From Micromussa lordhowensis (taxonomy: Eukaryota; Cnidaria; Anthozoa; Scleractinia; Lobophylliidae), in NCBI GenBank assembly GCA_964020085.1, contig OZ026601.1, forward strand, positions 32,744,348 through 32,808,347: a DNA stretch of 64,000 bases, in the 5' to 3' direction. The notes beneath the pieces were generated by a model that searched no databases, had not been told where the DNA came from, and was given only the letters and a program-made list of their open reading frames with translations. The translations under genes were made by a program, and so were the position numbers. Positions 18,239 through 27,982 of the stretch are shown here, piece by piece; the first letter of the stretch is position 1; the number at the start of each line of letters is the position of its first letter.

Positions 18239-19484
18239 ATGGCATTTAGATCACCAGAGAATGTTCAGAGAAACGAACTAGTGCAATTTCGTCTTCAAGA
18301 TGCTATAAGAGCTCCTGCCAATACTCAAGAGCAAAATAAGAAAGGATACAAATTTCATGTTACTGATCGTGGTATTATGCTTGATTGGTACAACGCCTTT
18401 TTTGAAGTGCGATTCAGATTAGACCTTAAAGCAAATGGTGGAGACAATGCAGACGCCAGAACAACAATTATTAATGGATCGCATTCATTAATTAAGCATA
18501 TGGTAATAAAGAGTGCAGGAAAAATCGTCTATGACACTGATAATCTTCATCTTGTAACTTTTGCAAAAAATCTTTTAGAATATTCAGATGATTTTGGGCG
18601 TAGTACAGCCAAAAATAGCTTATGGTATTTAGATACAGATGCCACTTCAGATGATACAAACACTGGTTTGGAAAGTAGACGTTTATTAACAGCTAACAGA
18701 GCTCATGTTAATACAAGTATTCCATTAAATAGGTATTCTTTTTTCGAAGAATTAGAAGGACGATTGTTACCACCAATGGATCTCCAATTTGAAATAGAAC
18801 TTACACCGGACGCTGAAGTATTATATGGGGCAGTTGATACATTGAGATTAGTAATTGATCGTTTTTATCTATGGGTACCCCGACTAGAACCAAAAGATGC
18901 TCTTATGACTAAATTCATCAGTGAATACCAAAAACCCAGTAAATGGAAATACCTCAAAGAAATGTACCAAACTTCGGATACTACCAGAAATGAGTGGTGA
19001 TTTCAGAATCTCAGCTAGTATTGATAAAGTAAAGCATGTTTTCCTCTACTTCCAGAGACTTAAGACCAATGATATGTCAGCAAATCCTTATATTTTTGAT
19101 ACTTTTAAACCGAACGCAGCCAATAATAATAGTCATCTTAGCACATGTCGTCTTGAATATGGTAATGGTGTCTTCTATCCAGAACTTGAATATGATACAG
19201 AAAGTAAAACAAGAATCTATTATGATTTAATGAATTATTCATGGAAAAAGAATGATTATAATACAGGTACTCAGCTCAATATCAGTAATTTTTCGAGTCT
19301 TTATCCAATGTTATATTTTGATTTGACTTATCAAACAGAACAGGTTAGCCGAGATCCAAAGCAACTTAACATAAGATTTCGCCTCTCACAAGCCGCAGCT
19401 GCTGATTTTAGAGTGCATGCAATTGTTCTCTATGAAGAAGATGTTGTTGTTGATAAAGTGGGAGATCAATTAGTAATAGTTTAG
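18239..19484 (+). pseudogene. Major capsid protein (double jelly-roll), frameshifted
   Basis: The first frame (18239-19000, ATG after AATATATA) has 253 residues with FRSPENVQRNELVQFRLQDAIRAP, MLDWYNAFFEVRF and an SIPLNRYSFFEELEGRLLPPMDLQF block; these fit the first jelly roll of Polinton major capsid proteins. It ends in a run unlike the rest (SDTTRNEW, stop). The second jelly roll continues one frame over, to 19484, with GDFRISASIDKVKHVFLYFQR, LPMLYFDLTY-like strands and a VIVLYEED-like end. The change of frame lies between about 18965 and 19000, not in a long homopolymer. As written this copy would make only half a capsid protein. Either a real inactivating indel or an assembly error. Confidence 0.85.
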
Positions 19485-19564
19485 TAAAATATTTTACCTT
19501 AGTAAACTTACTTTACATTAATAAATTAAGCGTCTTAGAAAAAATATTTTAATATAATATATAT

Positions 19565-20194
19565 ATGAGTGTTAAAGCAAGTCAGAACGAAAGTCAGAAC
19601 AAACAAGAAATAGTCGATTTTCTCCATATTGACACTTCGAAGATAACTTTTAAAAAAACAAAGCCAAATAATCACAATGGAACACAGATTGGAATATTAT
19701 ACAATGGAAGGACATTATTTGTTAAATATAAAGGATATACTCCGTTCGGTTTAAAAGAAAATTATGATAAAAATGGAGAATATCAAGGTACTAGCATTCA
19801 AATTAATTGTGATGGGGAATATCTAGAAAAAGCCAAAGAATTAGACCAATTCTTCATTAATTATATTCATTCTTTAAATACCAAAAATAAAAAAAAACCA
19901 ATAGAAGCTGTAGCGGGATATGATGAACACGGGCAAGGTGGTTCTTGGAAAAGAAACTGTAAAAAACCGTATAAAATTGTTGATGAAGAAAGAGTATATC
20001 AAGATTACCCATCAAAGATGGAGTTTAATCTATTTTTTAGAAATGATCGAATAGCTACAAAATTTTTTACATGGGATGGGGAAAATTTAGGATATGATTC
20101 AGTAAAAATTGGTCCAAAAAGTAAAGTGAAATTTATTGCTTCCTGGTTTTCAATTACAACAGGAACTTTTGGAGCTACTCTAAAACCAAAATAA
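19565..20194 (+). CDS. Candidate ssDNA-binding protein
   Basis: 209 aa, ATG after a long TATATAT run. The layout (ILYNGRTLFVKYKGYTPFGLKENYD...GTSIQINCD...AKELDQFFINYI, later MEFNLFFRNDRI, KVKFIASWFSITTGTFGATLKPK) resembles the replication ssDNA-binding proteins of large DNA viruses: an N-terminal PFG motif, a central helix with a conserved aspartate, and a C-terminal strand followed by a G-x-T-L turn. This is pattern recognition without a decisive motif. The stop overlaps an ATG in another frame (TAATG at 20192-20196) that runs 36 codons to 20304, whose beginning (MQVSY) looks like the expected last strand. The true C-terminus may thus lie in the other frame. Confidence 0.5.
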   Translation: MSVKASQNESQNKQEIVDFLHIDTSKITFKKTKPNNHNGTQIGILYNGRTLFVKYKGYTPFGLKENYDKNGEYQGTSIQINCDGEYLEKAKELDQFFINYIHSLNTKNKKKPIEAVAGYDEHGQGGSWKRNCKKPYKIVDEERVYQDYPSKMEFNLFFRNDRIATKFFTWDGENLGYDSVKIGPKSKVKFIASWFSITTGTFGATLKPK

Positions 20195-20304
20195 TGCAAG
20201 TATCATATCGAGAAGTAGAAGATATTTTCGATAACTTCATCTTATTGGATCTGATTTATAACAACTATTCCAAAGTCATAGACTGTGCCTTTGTCACAGA
20301 ATAA
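20194..20304 (+). other. 36-codon frame, possible displaced C-terminus of the ssDNA-binding candidate
   Basis: Open from ATG at 20194 to TAA at 20302-20304, beginning MQVSYREVEDIFDNFILLD. It is acidic, as C-terminal tails of viral SSBs usually are. It is either a frameshifted tail of the preceding gene or a tiny separate ORF started by TAATG coupling. Confidence 0.35.
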
Positions 20305-20345
20305 ATATTATTTAGGAATTTAAAAAAGTCCCTAAATAATATATA

Positions 20346-21536
20346 ATGACTGAACTTCATAAAATTTCTGTAAAACTTTCTCAAGGTCAAAAAAGAAAAC
20401 TAACTAAGGCTTACAGACACAGAGAAGAAATAAGTTTACGCTTAAGTAAAAATGCGTTAAGTGGTTCCGATGTCCTTATGGTACCAATGAATACTGTTAA
20501 GAGACTAGCTAAAGCCAAATCAATGGATCGAGGAATGGTAATTACTATATCAAAGTATAATATCAGGCGTCAATCTGGGTCTGGTATCTTTAGCTCAATA
20601 TTGCCAGTATTAAAGAATGTAGCACCAACTATCGGTAAAACACTAGGATTGTCTGCCCTAGCAGGGTTAGTTTCTGAAGGTGCTAGCCAAATAGTTAAGA
20701 AAATAAGTGGTGGACAAATGTTTCAAGTACCAAATAATAAACTATTTATGTTAGCTCAATTGGGTGATCTACTAACTAAAGGACAAATAGGAGATTTAGC
20801 CCGAGCTCATAAATTAGGAGAAGACTTACTTTTCAAAATGACACAACGACAAGTAGGAAATGGTATTGGCACGTTACTAGCTAGTATTGGTATTCCAATG
20901 ATTATTGATGCATTAAAAGGAGGAAGTATAAAAGGTGGAGCTCCTAGAATGGGCGGTCCAAGATCAAATGGTGGGGCAGCAGTCCGAATTGGACCAATGG
21001 CTCCACCACCTTTTATTGGCACATGGGGCAGGGGAAAAAAAAAAAAAAAGGTAAAAAAGCCTAGCCCCAACCACCAACCTAAATTCCATAAAGATATCCC
21101 AATGAGTAATTTTGATCTTTTAGATTGGTGTAAATACTTGAAGATACCTATCAAGAATGTTTTAAGTAGAGATCAGACTGTACCACATCAGCATAAGTTA
21201 GCGCTTTTTATTTATAATTTAGAACCTCATTATATGAGTGGTAGTCATTGGGTTACAACCTATGTTCGTAATGGTACAATAAATTACTTTGACTCTTTTG
21301 GTATGCCACCTTTTCAAGAGTTGGTAAACCATGCAAAAGAGAAAAACTTAAATTTATTACACCAAAGCCAACAAATACAGAATCTCTATACTGCAACCTG
21401 TGGCTATTTTTGCTTGTATTTCTTGAATGAAATGCATAAAGGAGTAGATTATTCTGATTTATTACAAGTATTTGACACAGACACAAAAGAGAATGAAAAA
21501 TTCATAGAAAAATATTTTAAACGATTGCTTAGGTAG
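20346..21536 (+). CDS. pVI-like protein fused in frame to adenain-like cysteine protease
   Basis: 396 aa, ATG after AATATATA. Residues 1-70 are basic. Residues 78-175 hold Gly/Ala-rich amphipathic helices (SSILPVLKNVAPTIGKTLGLSALAGLVSEGA; FKMTQRQVGNGIGTLLASIGIPMI), resembling membrane-active pVI/pX-like virion proteins. After a 15-A run encoding KKKKK (about 229-233) comes a C5/Ulp1-type protease: H301 in GSHW, D316 in YFDSFG, Q345 and C352 in QNLYTATCGYFC. The seven-residue Q-to-C spacing is that of adenain. In-frame M253 (21102) could start a separate protease. The protease would mature capsid precursors. The fusion could be genuine or created by length variation of the A run. Confidence 0.85.
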   Translation: MTELHKISVKLSQGQKRKLTKAYRHREEISLRLSKNALSGSDVLMVPMNTVKRLAKAKSMDRGMVITISKYNIRRQSGSGIFSSILPVLKNVAPTIGKTLGLSALAGLVSEGASQIVKKISGGQMFQVPNNKLFMLAQLGDLLTKGQIGDLARAHKLGEDLLFKMTQRQVGNGIGTLLASIGIPMIIDALKGGSIKGGAPRMGGPRSNGGAAVRIGPMAPPPFIGTWGRGKKKKKVKKPSPNHQPKFHKDIPMSNFDLLDWCKYLKIPIKNVLSRDQTVPHQHKLALFIYNLEPHYMSGSHWVTTYVRNGTINYFDSFGMPPFQELVNHAKEKNLNLLHQSQQIQNLYTATCGYFCLYFLNEMHKGVDYSDLLQVFDTDTKENEKFIEKYFKRLLR

Positions 21537-21720
21537 TTTGTTGGATTTGTTTGATTTGTCGGATTTTTTTTAAATCTCGTTTCAAACTATTTCTCATATT
21601 TCTCACTCTTTTAGTTTCTCCAGAACAACATAAAAAGGCAATTTTTCTATAAAGAAGTTTGTAATGTTTATACATCGCTTCTATTCTACGTATTTCATTG
21701 TCAATTTCAATTTCTTCCAT
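21529..21720 (-). CDS. Small basic coiled-coil ORF, 63 aa
   Basis: The only minus-strand ORF within the right block; it overlaps the protease 3' end by 8 bp. ATG is preceded by ATATTATTATA, the same start context as the other Polinton genes. Charged helix with a CCSG turn (FLCCSGETKRVRNMRNSLKRDLKKI). Not recognised. Confidence 0.4.
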   Translation of the reverse strand: MEEIEIDNEIRRIEAMYKHYKLLYRKIAFLCCSGETKRVRNMRNSLKRDLKKIRQIKQIQQTT

Positions 21721-21760
21721 TATAATAATATATAAAAAAATAATAAAAATTATTATATAG
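21721..21760. promoter_or_regulatory. Second divergent AT-rich spacer in the Polinton
   Basis: Forty AT-only or nearly AT-only bases between the 63-aa ORF (minus) and the zinc-ribbon gene (plus, ATG after TTATATAG). Confidence 0.35.
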
Positions 21761-21997
21761 ATGAAAAGCTATTGTGTCAAACAACGTAAACAGACAGAGT
21801 GCGTTCCTGGTTCAGAAAGTGTTGTACAGACAAGAAATGGTCGTACCATGATGCGATGTAAATGCGCAGAATGCGGGATAACAAAAACTAAATTTGTTAA
21901 GTCCGGTATGACTGGGAGAGGTAGAAAAGGAAAAGGGCTATTACTGGGTAAAAACAGTCCATTTAAGGGAATTCCACTAATAGGAGCTATATTATAG
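21761..21997 (+). CDS. Viral zinc-ribbon protein (DUF5679-like), 78 aa
   Basis: N-terminal MKSYCVKQRKQTECVPG and RNGRTMMRCKCAECGITK give cysteines at 5, 14, 33, 35 and 38, a zinc ribbon like the small DUF5679-type domains of large DNA viruses, except that the usual first CxxC is CVKQ. The C-terminal tail GLLLGKNSPFKGIPLIGAIL is hydrophobic and could be membrane-active. The same zinc ribbon opens the next gene, so the two are paralogues that differ in their C-terminal cargo. A TIR-like AGTAAAGGAACTTTAC follows the stop. Function unknown. Confidence 0.65.
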   Translation: MKSYCVKQRKQTECVPGSESVVQTRNGRTMMRCKCAECGITKTKFVKSGMTGRGRKGKGLLLGKNSPFKGIPLIGAIL

Positions 21998-22060
21998 TAA
22001 AGGAACTTTACAATAGTTAACAATAGATTAACATATATTTATTATAATATTAATTAATAT

Positions 22061-22807
22061 ATGTTATCTTATTGTGTTCGACAAAGAAAAAGGACAGAAT
22101 GTGTACCTAATTCTGAAACTTTTGTAATTACAAAAAATGGTAGAAATGCAATGCGATGTATTTGTGCTGAATGTGGAATTACAAAATTTCGTTTCATATC
22201 AAAAGGAGAAATGCAAGGAAGCGGTTTTGATGAACTAATTGTCAAAGGGTTGGCTGCTGGTGCAAAAGGATTGTACAACCTAGGTAAAAAAGGAGCTAGT
22301 AGAGCAATAAAATCTGACTATGTAAAAGACAAAGTTAAAGGCATTGGTAAAAGGTATTTGAATAGAGCAATTGACTCTCTGGCTGATGATATTTCTAAAA
22401 AAATCTCTGGAAGGGGAAGGGGAAGGGGTCTCGATATTCATAAAGCAATAGGTAAGTTACCTAAACCGAAAGCTGGTTGGACTCTTCCAGGACACAAATA
22501 TACTGGTCCTTACAATGATTTAGAAAAACAAGTAAAATGGGATCGTGATACTGGCCAAATCTATGAAATCTATGATCAGCCAACAGGTAAGACAGATGCT
22601 ATAGCCATGCAACACGATGTTGATTACTCAGTATGTGCTGATAAGGGAGGTAATGTAAAATCATGTAAAAATGTGGCTGACAAGAAAATGGTCCGAGCTC
22701 TAGATGCAATTCCCTGGAATGAGAGACAGTGGGGTCATTGGCTGGCTAGAAACACTATTAATACAAAGCAAAAACTTGGTTTAGGAGTTAAAAAAAAAAA
22801 ACGCTAA
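22061..22807 (+). CDS. Zinc ribbon fused to parvovirus-type phospholipase A2 domain
   Basis: 248 aa. Residues 1-45 repeat the zinc ribbon of the preceding gene (C5, C14, C33, C35, C38). Residues 55-125 form an amphipathic Gly/Lys-rich linker ending in RGRGRGR. Residues 135-215 carry the phospholipase A2 signature: calcium-loop-like HKYTGPYNDLE (145-155) and the catalytic pair H185-D186 in DAIAMQHDVDYS, then C192 and C202 and a VADKKMVRALD helix. In parvoviruses this fold opens endosomal membranes during entry. Here it would serve membrane penetration of the Polinton virion. The ORF ends at a 12-A run, after which the integrase frame opens one frame over; the two genes overlap. Confidence 0.8.
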   Translation: MLSYCVRQRKRTECVPNSETFVITKNGRNAMRCICAECGITKFRFISKGEMQGSGFDELIVKGLAAGAKGLYNLGKKGASRAIKSDYVKDKVKGIGKRYLNRAIDSLADDISKKISGRGRGRGLDIHKAIGKLPKPKAGWTLPGHKYTGPYNDLEKQVKWDRDTGQIYEIYDQPTGKTDAIAMQHDVDYSVCADKGGNVKSCKNVADKKMVRALDAIPWNERQWGHWLARNTINTKQKLGLGVKKKKR

Positions 22808-23744
22808 AAATTTAGACACATGGGAAGAGCTAGCTAATGAGTTACACAAACCTATAAAACGAAATTTTATCAAGCGAAGAGTCATTGCACATAATGTAGA
22901 TGATATCTGGTGTTCAGACTTAGTTGATATGCAAAAGCTAAGCAAATGGAACCGAGGTTATAAATATCTACTAATGGTCTTAGACCTTTTCAGTAAATAT
23001 GGTTGGATAGTACCTCTAAAGACAAAAACAGGCTTAGAAGTCGCTAAAGCGTTTGAAAGCTTATTAGTGAAAAATAAGCCTAAAATGTTATGGGTAGACA
23101 AAGGAAAAGAATATTATAACAAAAATGTGTTGGATCTCTTAGCTAAGGATAAGATAAAGGTCTATTCCACTGAAAATGAAGAGAAATCATCAGTTTGTGA
23201 GAGATGGAATAGAACTATCAAAGATAAAATGTATAAGAGATTCACTATGCAAAACAATACAGTCTACGTTGACATCCTTCCGAAAATACTCGCCTCTTAC
23301 AACAACAGCCGACATAGATCAATAGGAATGTCACCTTTCCAAGCTAGAAAACCTGAAAACTATGGAAAAGTTTATTTTAATTTATATGGTGATTTAGCGA
23401 GAGACGACAAAAAAACCGAATTTAGAGTAGGTGATAGAGTCCGAATAAGCAAATACAAAAGGGTGACCTTTGATAAAGGCTATACTCCTAATTGGACTGA
23501 AGAAGTTTTCATCATAGACGAAATTAGATTCACTAATCCTATTACTTATAAGATAAAAGACTTAAATGGTGAAGTGATTAAGGGTACTTTCTACAGAGAA
23601 GAGTTACAAAAGACAGATCAAGAGGTCTATAGAATAGAGAAAATTATCAGAAAGTCAAAAGGAAAAGCATTAGTCAAATGGAAAGGTTACCCAGATGAAT
23701 TTAACAGTTGGGTGCCAGCTGGAGATTTAAAAAAAATTATTTAA
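22785..23744 (+). CDS. Retrovirus-type integrase with chromodomain (start unclear)
   Basis: The rve-type catalytic core reads WCSDLVDMQ (first Asp, codon 22917-22919), WVDKGKEYY (second Asp, residue 57 counted from M at 22929) and SSVCERWNR (Glu 91), a D,D-33-E arrangement. The C-terminus (about 233-271, EVYRIEKIIRKSKGKALVKWKGYPDEFNSWVP) is a chromodomain, usual in Polinton integrases. The only ATG (22929) lies after the first catalytic Asp, and the frame opens at 22785 with no other ATG, so an intact enzyme must start upstream. The likely explanation is a frame change at the A12 run (22790-22801) from the PLA2 ORF, or a missing start. It catalyses strand transfer of the TIR ends, giving the 6-bp duplication. 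Confidence 0.85.
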   Translation, partial: ELKKKNAKNLDTWEELANELHKPIKRNFIKRRVIAHNVDDIWCSDLVDMQKLSKWNRGYKYLLMVLDLFSKYGWIVPLKTKTGLEVAKAFESLLVKNKPKMLWVDKGKEYYNKNVLDLLAKDKIKVYSTENEEKSSVCERWNRTIKDKMYKRFTMQNNTVYVDILPKILASYNNSRHRSIGMSPFQARKPENYGKVYFNLYGDLARDDKKTEFRVGDRVRISKYKRVTFDKGYTPNWTEEVFIIDEIRFTNPITYKIKDLNGEVIKGTFYREELQKTDQEVYRIEKIIRKSKGKALVKWKGYPDEFNSWVPAGDLKKII

Positions 23745-23777
23745 AAAAAAAATTAGATATCATAAATAATTATATAG

Positions 23778-23942
23778 ATGGAAAAAACAGAAGAACAATT
23801 GAAACGAGAAAAGAGAAACAAATATATCAATGAAAAACTCAAAAGTTACGAATGGTATTGTGATATCTGCGGAAATGGAAAAAATTACACTTATAGAGGA
23901 AAATATATGCATCTAAAGACAAAGAAACATAATAGAAACTAA
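23778..23942 (+). CDS. Small C2H2 zinc-finger protein, 54 aa
   Basis: Short ORF with ATG directly after TTATATAG. The N-terminal half is a charged helix; the C-terminal half reads YCDICGNGKNYTYRGKYMHLKTKKH, a single zinc finger with C-x2-C-x13-H-x5-H spacing like U1-C/matrin-type fingers. Such fingers bind RNA or DNA. It lies between integrase and polymerase. The finger and the start box make it a convincing gene despite its size. Confidence 0.65.
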   Translation: MEKTEEQLKREKRNKYINEKLKSYEWYCDICGNGKNYTYRGKYMHLKTKKHNRN

Positions 23943-24045
23943 CACAATAATGTAGTTACTGGTAATAATAATAATAATTTAAAAAAAAAATTAGTTACAT
24001 AATAATAATTTTAAAAAAAAATTAGTTACATAATATACATTATAG

Positions 24046-27000
24046 ATGATTAATAAAGTTAAAATAAAACCCAAGACCCACCTACCTGCCAAACCATTAC
24101 CAAAACCACTCGTGCCGAAAAAAATAATGAGGATAAAAGCATTACCTAGGAGGCAAACACCTGCCGAACAAGCCCCAGCCACACCTGCCAAACCAGCCAC
24201 ACCTGCCAAACCAGCTACCGAACCGGCTTCATTACCTAAAAGACTCCAAGAAAAGGTTAAAAATTTATTTAATGAAATAATTCCATATTATATACCTGAA
24301 CCAATTAAACGATTGAAATTTATCCCTGAAGCAATTAGTAATTTTACTAGGAAAATTATCCCTGAAGCAATTAGTAATTTTTTTTTCCCTGAAGCTAAAA
24401 CTAAACCTGAAGCTAAAACTGAACCTGAAGCGATTAGTATTCCTGAACGTAGTAAAGCATTAAAAGGATATGTAAAATCTTATGAAGTACCAATTGTTAA
24501 TAGTAATGATCCATCAATACAGTTAAATAATACTAGAAAAGCAATATTTGATCTTTTAATTAAAATATTATCAGATAAAAGAGGATTTAAATACAATACT
24601 ACTCTGAGGGTGCGATTATCAAAGCGTAAAGAGGGTACGATAATTTACCGAGAACCTTATTTTAATGCCGGGCCTTTTACTGTGACCAATATACTAGATA
24701 TAGAAGAGTCTATCCATAATAGCATTGAAAGAATTTTAGAGTTAATAGCTGTTTGGCTCTCTGAAGGTTCTGGTTGGGTATTTGAATCGGTAGAATTACA
24801 TATAATTAATATTGTCTCTTACTTTCCATTAAGAGGAACATCATATATTCAGCTACCAGAGGAACTGCGTAACCCTATGAAGGGTTTAATCAATCCCAAA
24901 AATGAAGACAATCGTTGTTTCCTATGGTGTCATAACAGGCATTTAAATCCACTTAAAGTTCATCCGGAAAGAATAACTAAGGCAGATAGAGAATCGGTAA
25001 AAAGGTTAGATTACACTGGTGTCACTTTTCCGGTCACTGTAAAAGATATTGATAAGATTGAAAAGCAAAATAAGATTAATATCTGTGTATTTGGTTATGA
25101 TGGGGCAGCTTATCCTATCAGAATATCAAAAACTAATTTTACAGACCACTTGGAATTATTATTGATTGAAGAAGGGGACGATAGCCACTATGTACTTATT
25201 AAGAATTTCAATCGATTTATGTTTTCATTCAATGATCACAAAGAAAAGAAATATTTTTGTTTGCGTTGTCTTCATTGTTGCAGTTCTGCTAGAGTCCTGG
25301 AAAACCACAAGCAGGATTGCCTGCTCCTTAATGGAACTCAAGCGATCAAGATGCCTGTAGAAGGATCAAAAATTTATTTTCAAAATCACAAGAAAATGTT
25401 ACCTGCGCCTTTTGTCATTTACGCTGATTTTGAAGCAATCACAGAGCGGATAGATGGCTGTATACCATCAGACCAGCAGTCTTACACGAGTTCTTATCAG
25501 AGTCACCAGGCTTGTGGTTATGGATATAAATTAGTTTGTAGATATGATAACAGATATTCAAAACCAGTAAAAATTTACCGTGGAGAAGATGCTATAGAGA
25601 AATTTATTGTACAGATGATGAATGAAGTAGAAGATTGTCGAAGAATAGTGCGAGAACGATTTCAGAAACCATTAGTTATGACAGAGAAAAATGAAAGAGA
25701 TTTCCAAAATAATACAGTATGCCATATTTGTGAGCGTCGTTTTAAACCTGATGACCTTGTAATACTTGATAATGGTGATATAAAGAATAAAGTTAGAGAT
25801 CATTGCCATATTACAGGTAAATATCGTGGCGCTGCTCATAGTGATTGCAATCTTAAATGGACCATTAGTGCAGTAAAGTTAAAAATTCCTGTAATCTTTC
25901 ACAATCTTAAAGGTTATGACTACCATTTTATCATGCAAAAATTAGGAAAACTAATAAATGAAAATGTAGTCTATGATATTGTTGTATCTAAAGATGATTA
26001 TGGTGAGAAACATGAAGTAAAAAGTAGTATGAATATTAGTGTTATAGCAAGTAATTTTGAGAAATATATGGGTTTTAGACTAGGTAAACATTTGACTTTC
26101 ATTGACAGTTTTTCATTTATGAGTCAGAGTTTAGACAGATTAAGCAGTAATTTAACTGATGATGCATTCTCATATACACGGGAGGCTTTTCCAAATGATG
26201 ACCAATTCAGATTAATCAAGCGAAAAGGTGTTTACCCTTATGATTACATGGACTCGTTCCAGCGATTCAGTGAGAAGTCTTTACCAGCGATAGAAGATTT
26301 TTACAGTATTTTAAATGATACAAATATTTCAGATAGTGATTACTCGCACGCAAAACGAGTTTGGAATGCCTTTCAAATCAGAGACTTAGGTGAGTATCAT
26401 GATTTATATTTGCGTACAGATGTTCTACTCTTAGCGGATGTATTTGAAAATTTCAGAACTATATGTTTGAAGGACTATGGGTTAGATCCTTGTCATTATT
26501 ATTCAGCGCCTGGGTTATCGTGGGATGCATTACTCCGAATGACAAAAATAAATCTAGACTTAATTTCAGATTTAGATCAACAACTATTCATTGAAAAGGG
26601 AATGAGAGGTGGTATTAGTACTATTACTCATAGACATGCTGTTGCAAACAACAAGTATATGAAGGATTACAATCCGAAGGTAGAATCTTCTTATTTGATC
26701 TATTTAGATGCTAACAACCTTTATGGTTGGGCTATGTCACAGTCACTACCAACTGGAGATTTCCGATGGATTCCCTCTGAAGATTTTGAGGATCCTGAAG
26801 ATTTCATCTTAGAAAATTACACAAATGATACTAGAAAAGGTGTCGTTTTAGAGGTAGATTTAGAATATCCGGATGAGCTACACGATTTGCATAATGATTA
26901 TCCATTAGCACCAGAAAAGATTTTAATCACTGATGATATGTTGTCAAAGTATTGCAAAGATTTAAAAGATTCAGAAAATATTAGCAGTGGTAGAGTTCAC

Positions 27001-27977
27001 AAGTTGGTTCCTAATCTAAGGAATAAAGAAAAGTATGTATTACATTACAGAAATTTGCAGCTTTATTTATCTCTTGGTATGAAGTTAAAGAAGATTCATA
27101 GAGTATTGGAATTTACTCAGCGACCTTGGATGAAAAGATACATTGATTTAAACACTAAAAAGAGAACAATGGCTAAGAATAGTTTTGAGAAAGACTTCTT
27201 CAAACTTATGAATAATTCAGTGTTTGGTAAAACCATGGAAAACCTAAGAAAAAGATCCAACATACAGTTAGAAACTGATCCGGAACATTTATTGAAATTG
27301 ACCAGACAAACAACCTACGTTTCTAGTAAAATATTTGATGAAAATTTAGTTGGTGTACAGATGAAAAAGAAGAGACTAACCTTAGATAAACCCTCATATG
27401 TTGGATTCTCTATTCTTGATCTAAGTAAAACATTAATGTATGACTTCCATTACAACTATATCAGAAAAAAATACCCAGAAGCAAAGTTACTTTTTACTGA
27501 TACCGACTCTTTATTTTACCATATAAGGACAGAAGATGTTTACGAAGATTTATTTGCTGATAGACATCTATTTGACAATAGTGACTATCCTGAATCTTCT
27601 AAGTTCAATTTGCTGAAAATAAAAAAGTAATTGGTAAATTCAAAGATGAAGCGTCAGGTGACCCGATCACAGAATTTGTTGGTCTAAAAAGTAAAATGTA
27701 TTCTTACAAGACAGAAAACAAAGAAAACAAGACTGCTAAGGGTGTGAAAAGGAATGTCATCAAGAGTGAATTATCTCTCTCTGATTACCGTGATACGTTA
27801 TCGAATTGTACTACCATGAGACATAAGATGAGAACTATAAGGTCGGAGTATCATCAAATATGTAGTTACCAAATTAATAAAGTATCATTATCACCTTTTG
27901 ATGATAAAAGATATATTTTAGATGATGGTATCAGTAGTTATGCATATTGGAATCATAAAATAAAGAATAATTTATAG
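24046..27977 (+). pseudogene. POLB: Protein-primed DNA polymerase B (POLB), frameshifted near its 3' end
   Basis: ATG after ATTATAG. The 1194-residue main ORF has a Pro/Ala-rich leader with PAKPAT and PEAIS repeats (1-150), a Polinton-type N-terminal region, a CxxC/H cluster (YFCLRCLHCC...ENHKQDC), exonuclease motif YADFEA (D461, E463), an endonuclease VII/HNH-like module (VRDHCHITGKYRG, H586-C587-H588, with CHICERRF before it), motif A YLDANNLYG (886-894), motif B MNNSVFGK (1055-1062) and motif C TDTDS (1151-1155). At about 27620, in an A-rich stretch, the frame shifts; the conserved C-terminus (IGKFKDEASGDPITEFVGLKSKMYS onward) continues in another frame to 27977. It replicates the linear element from protein-bound ends. 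As written the thumb-like C-terminus is lost. Confidence 0.93.
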
Positions 27978-27982
27978 TATAT

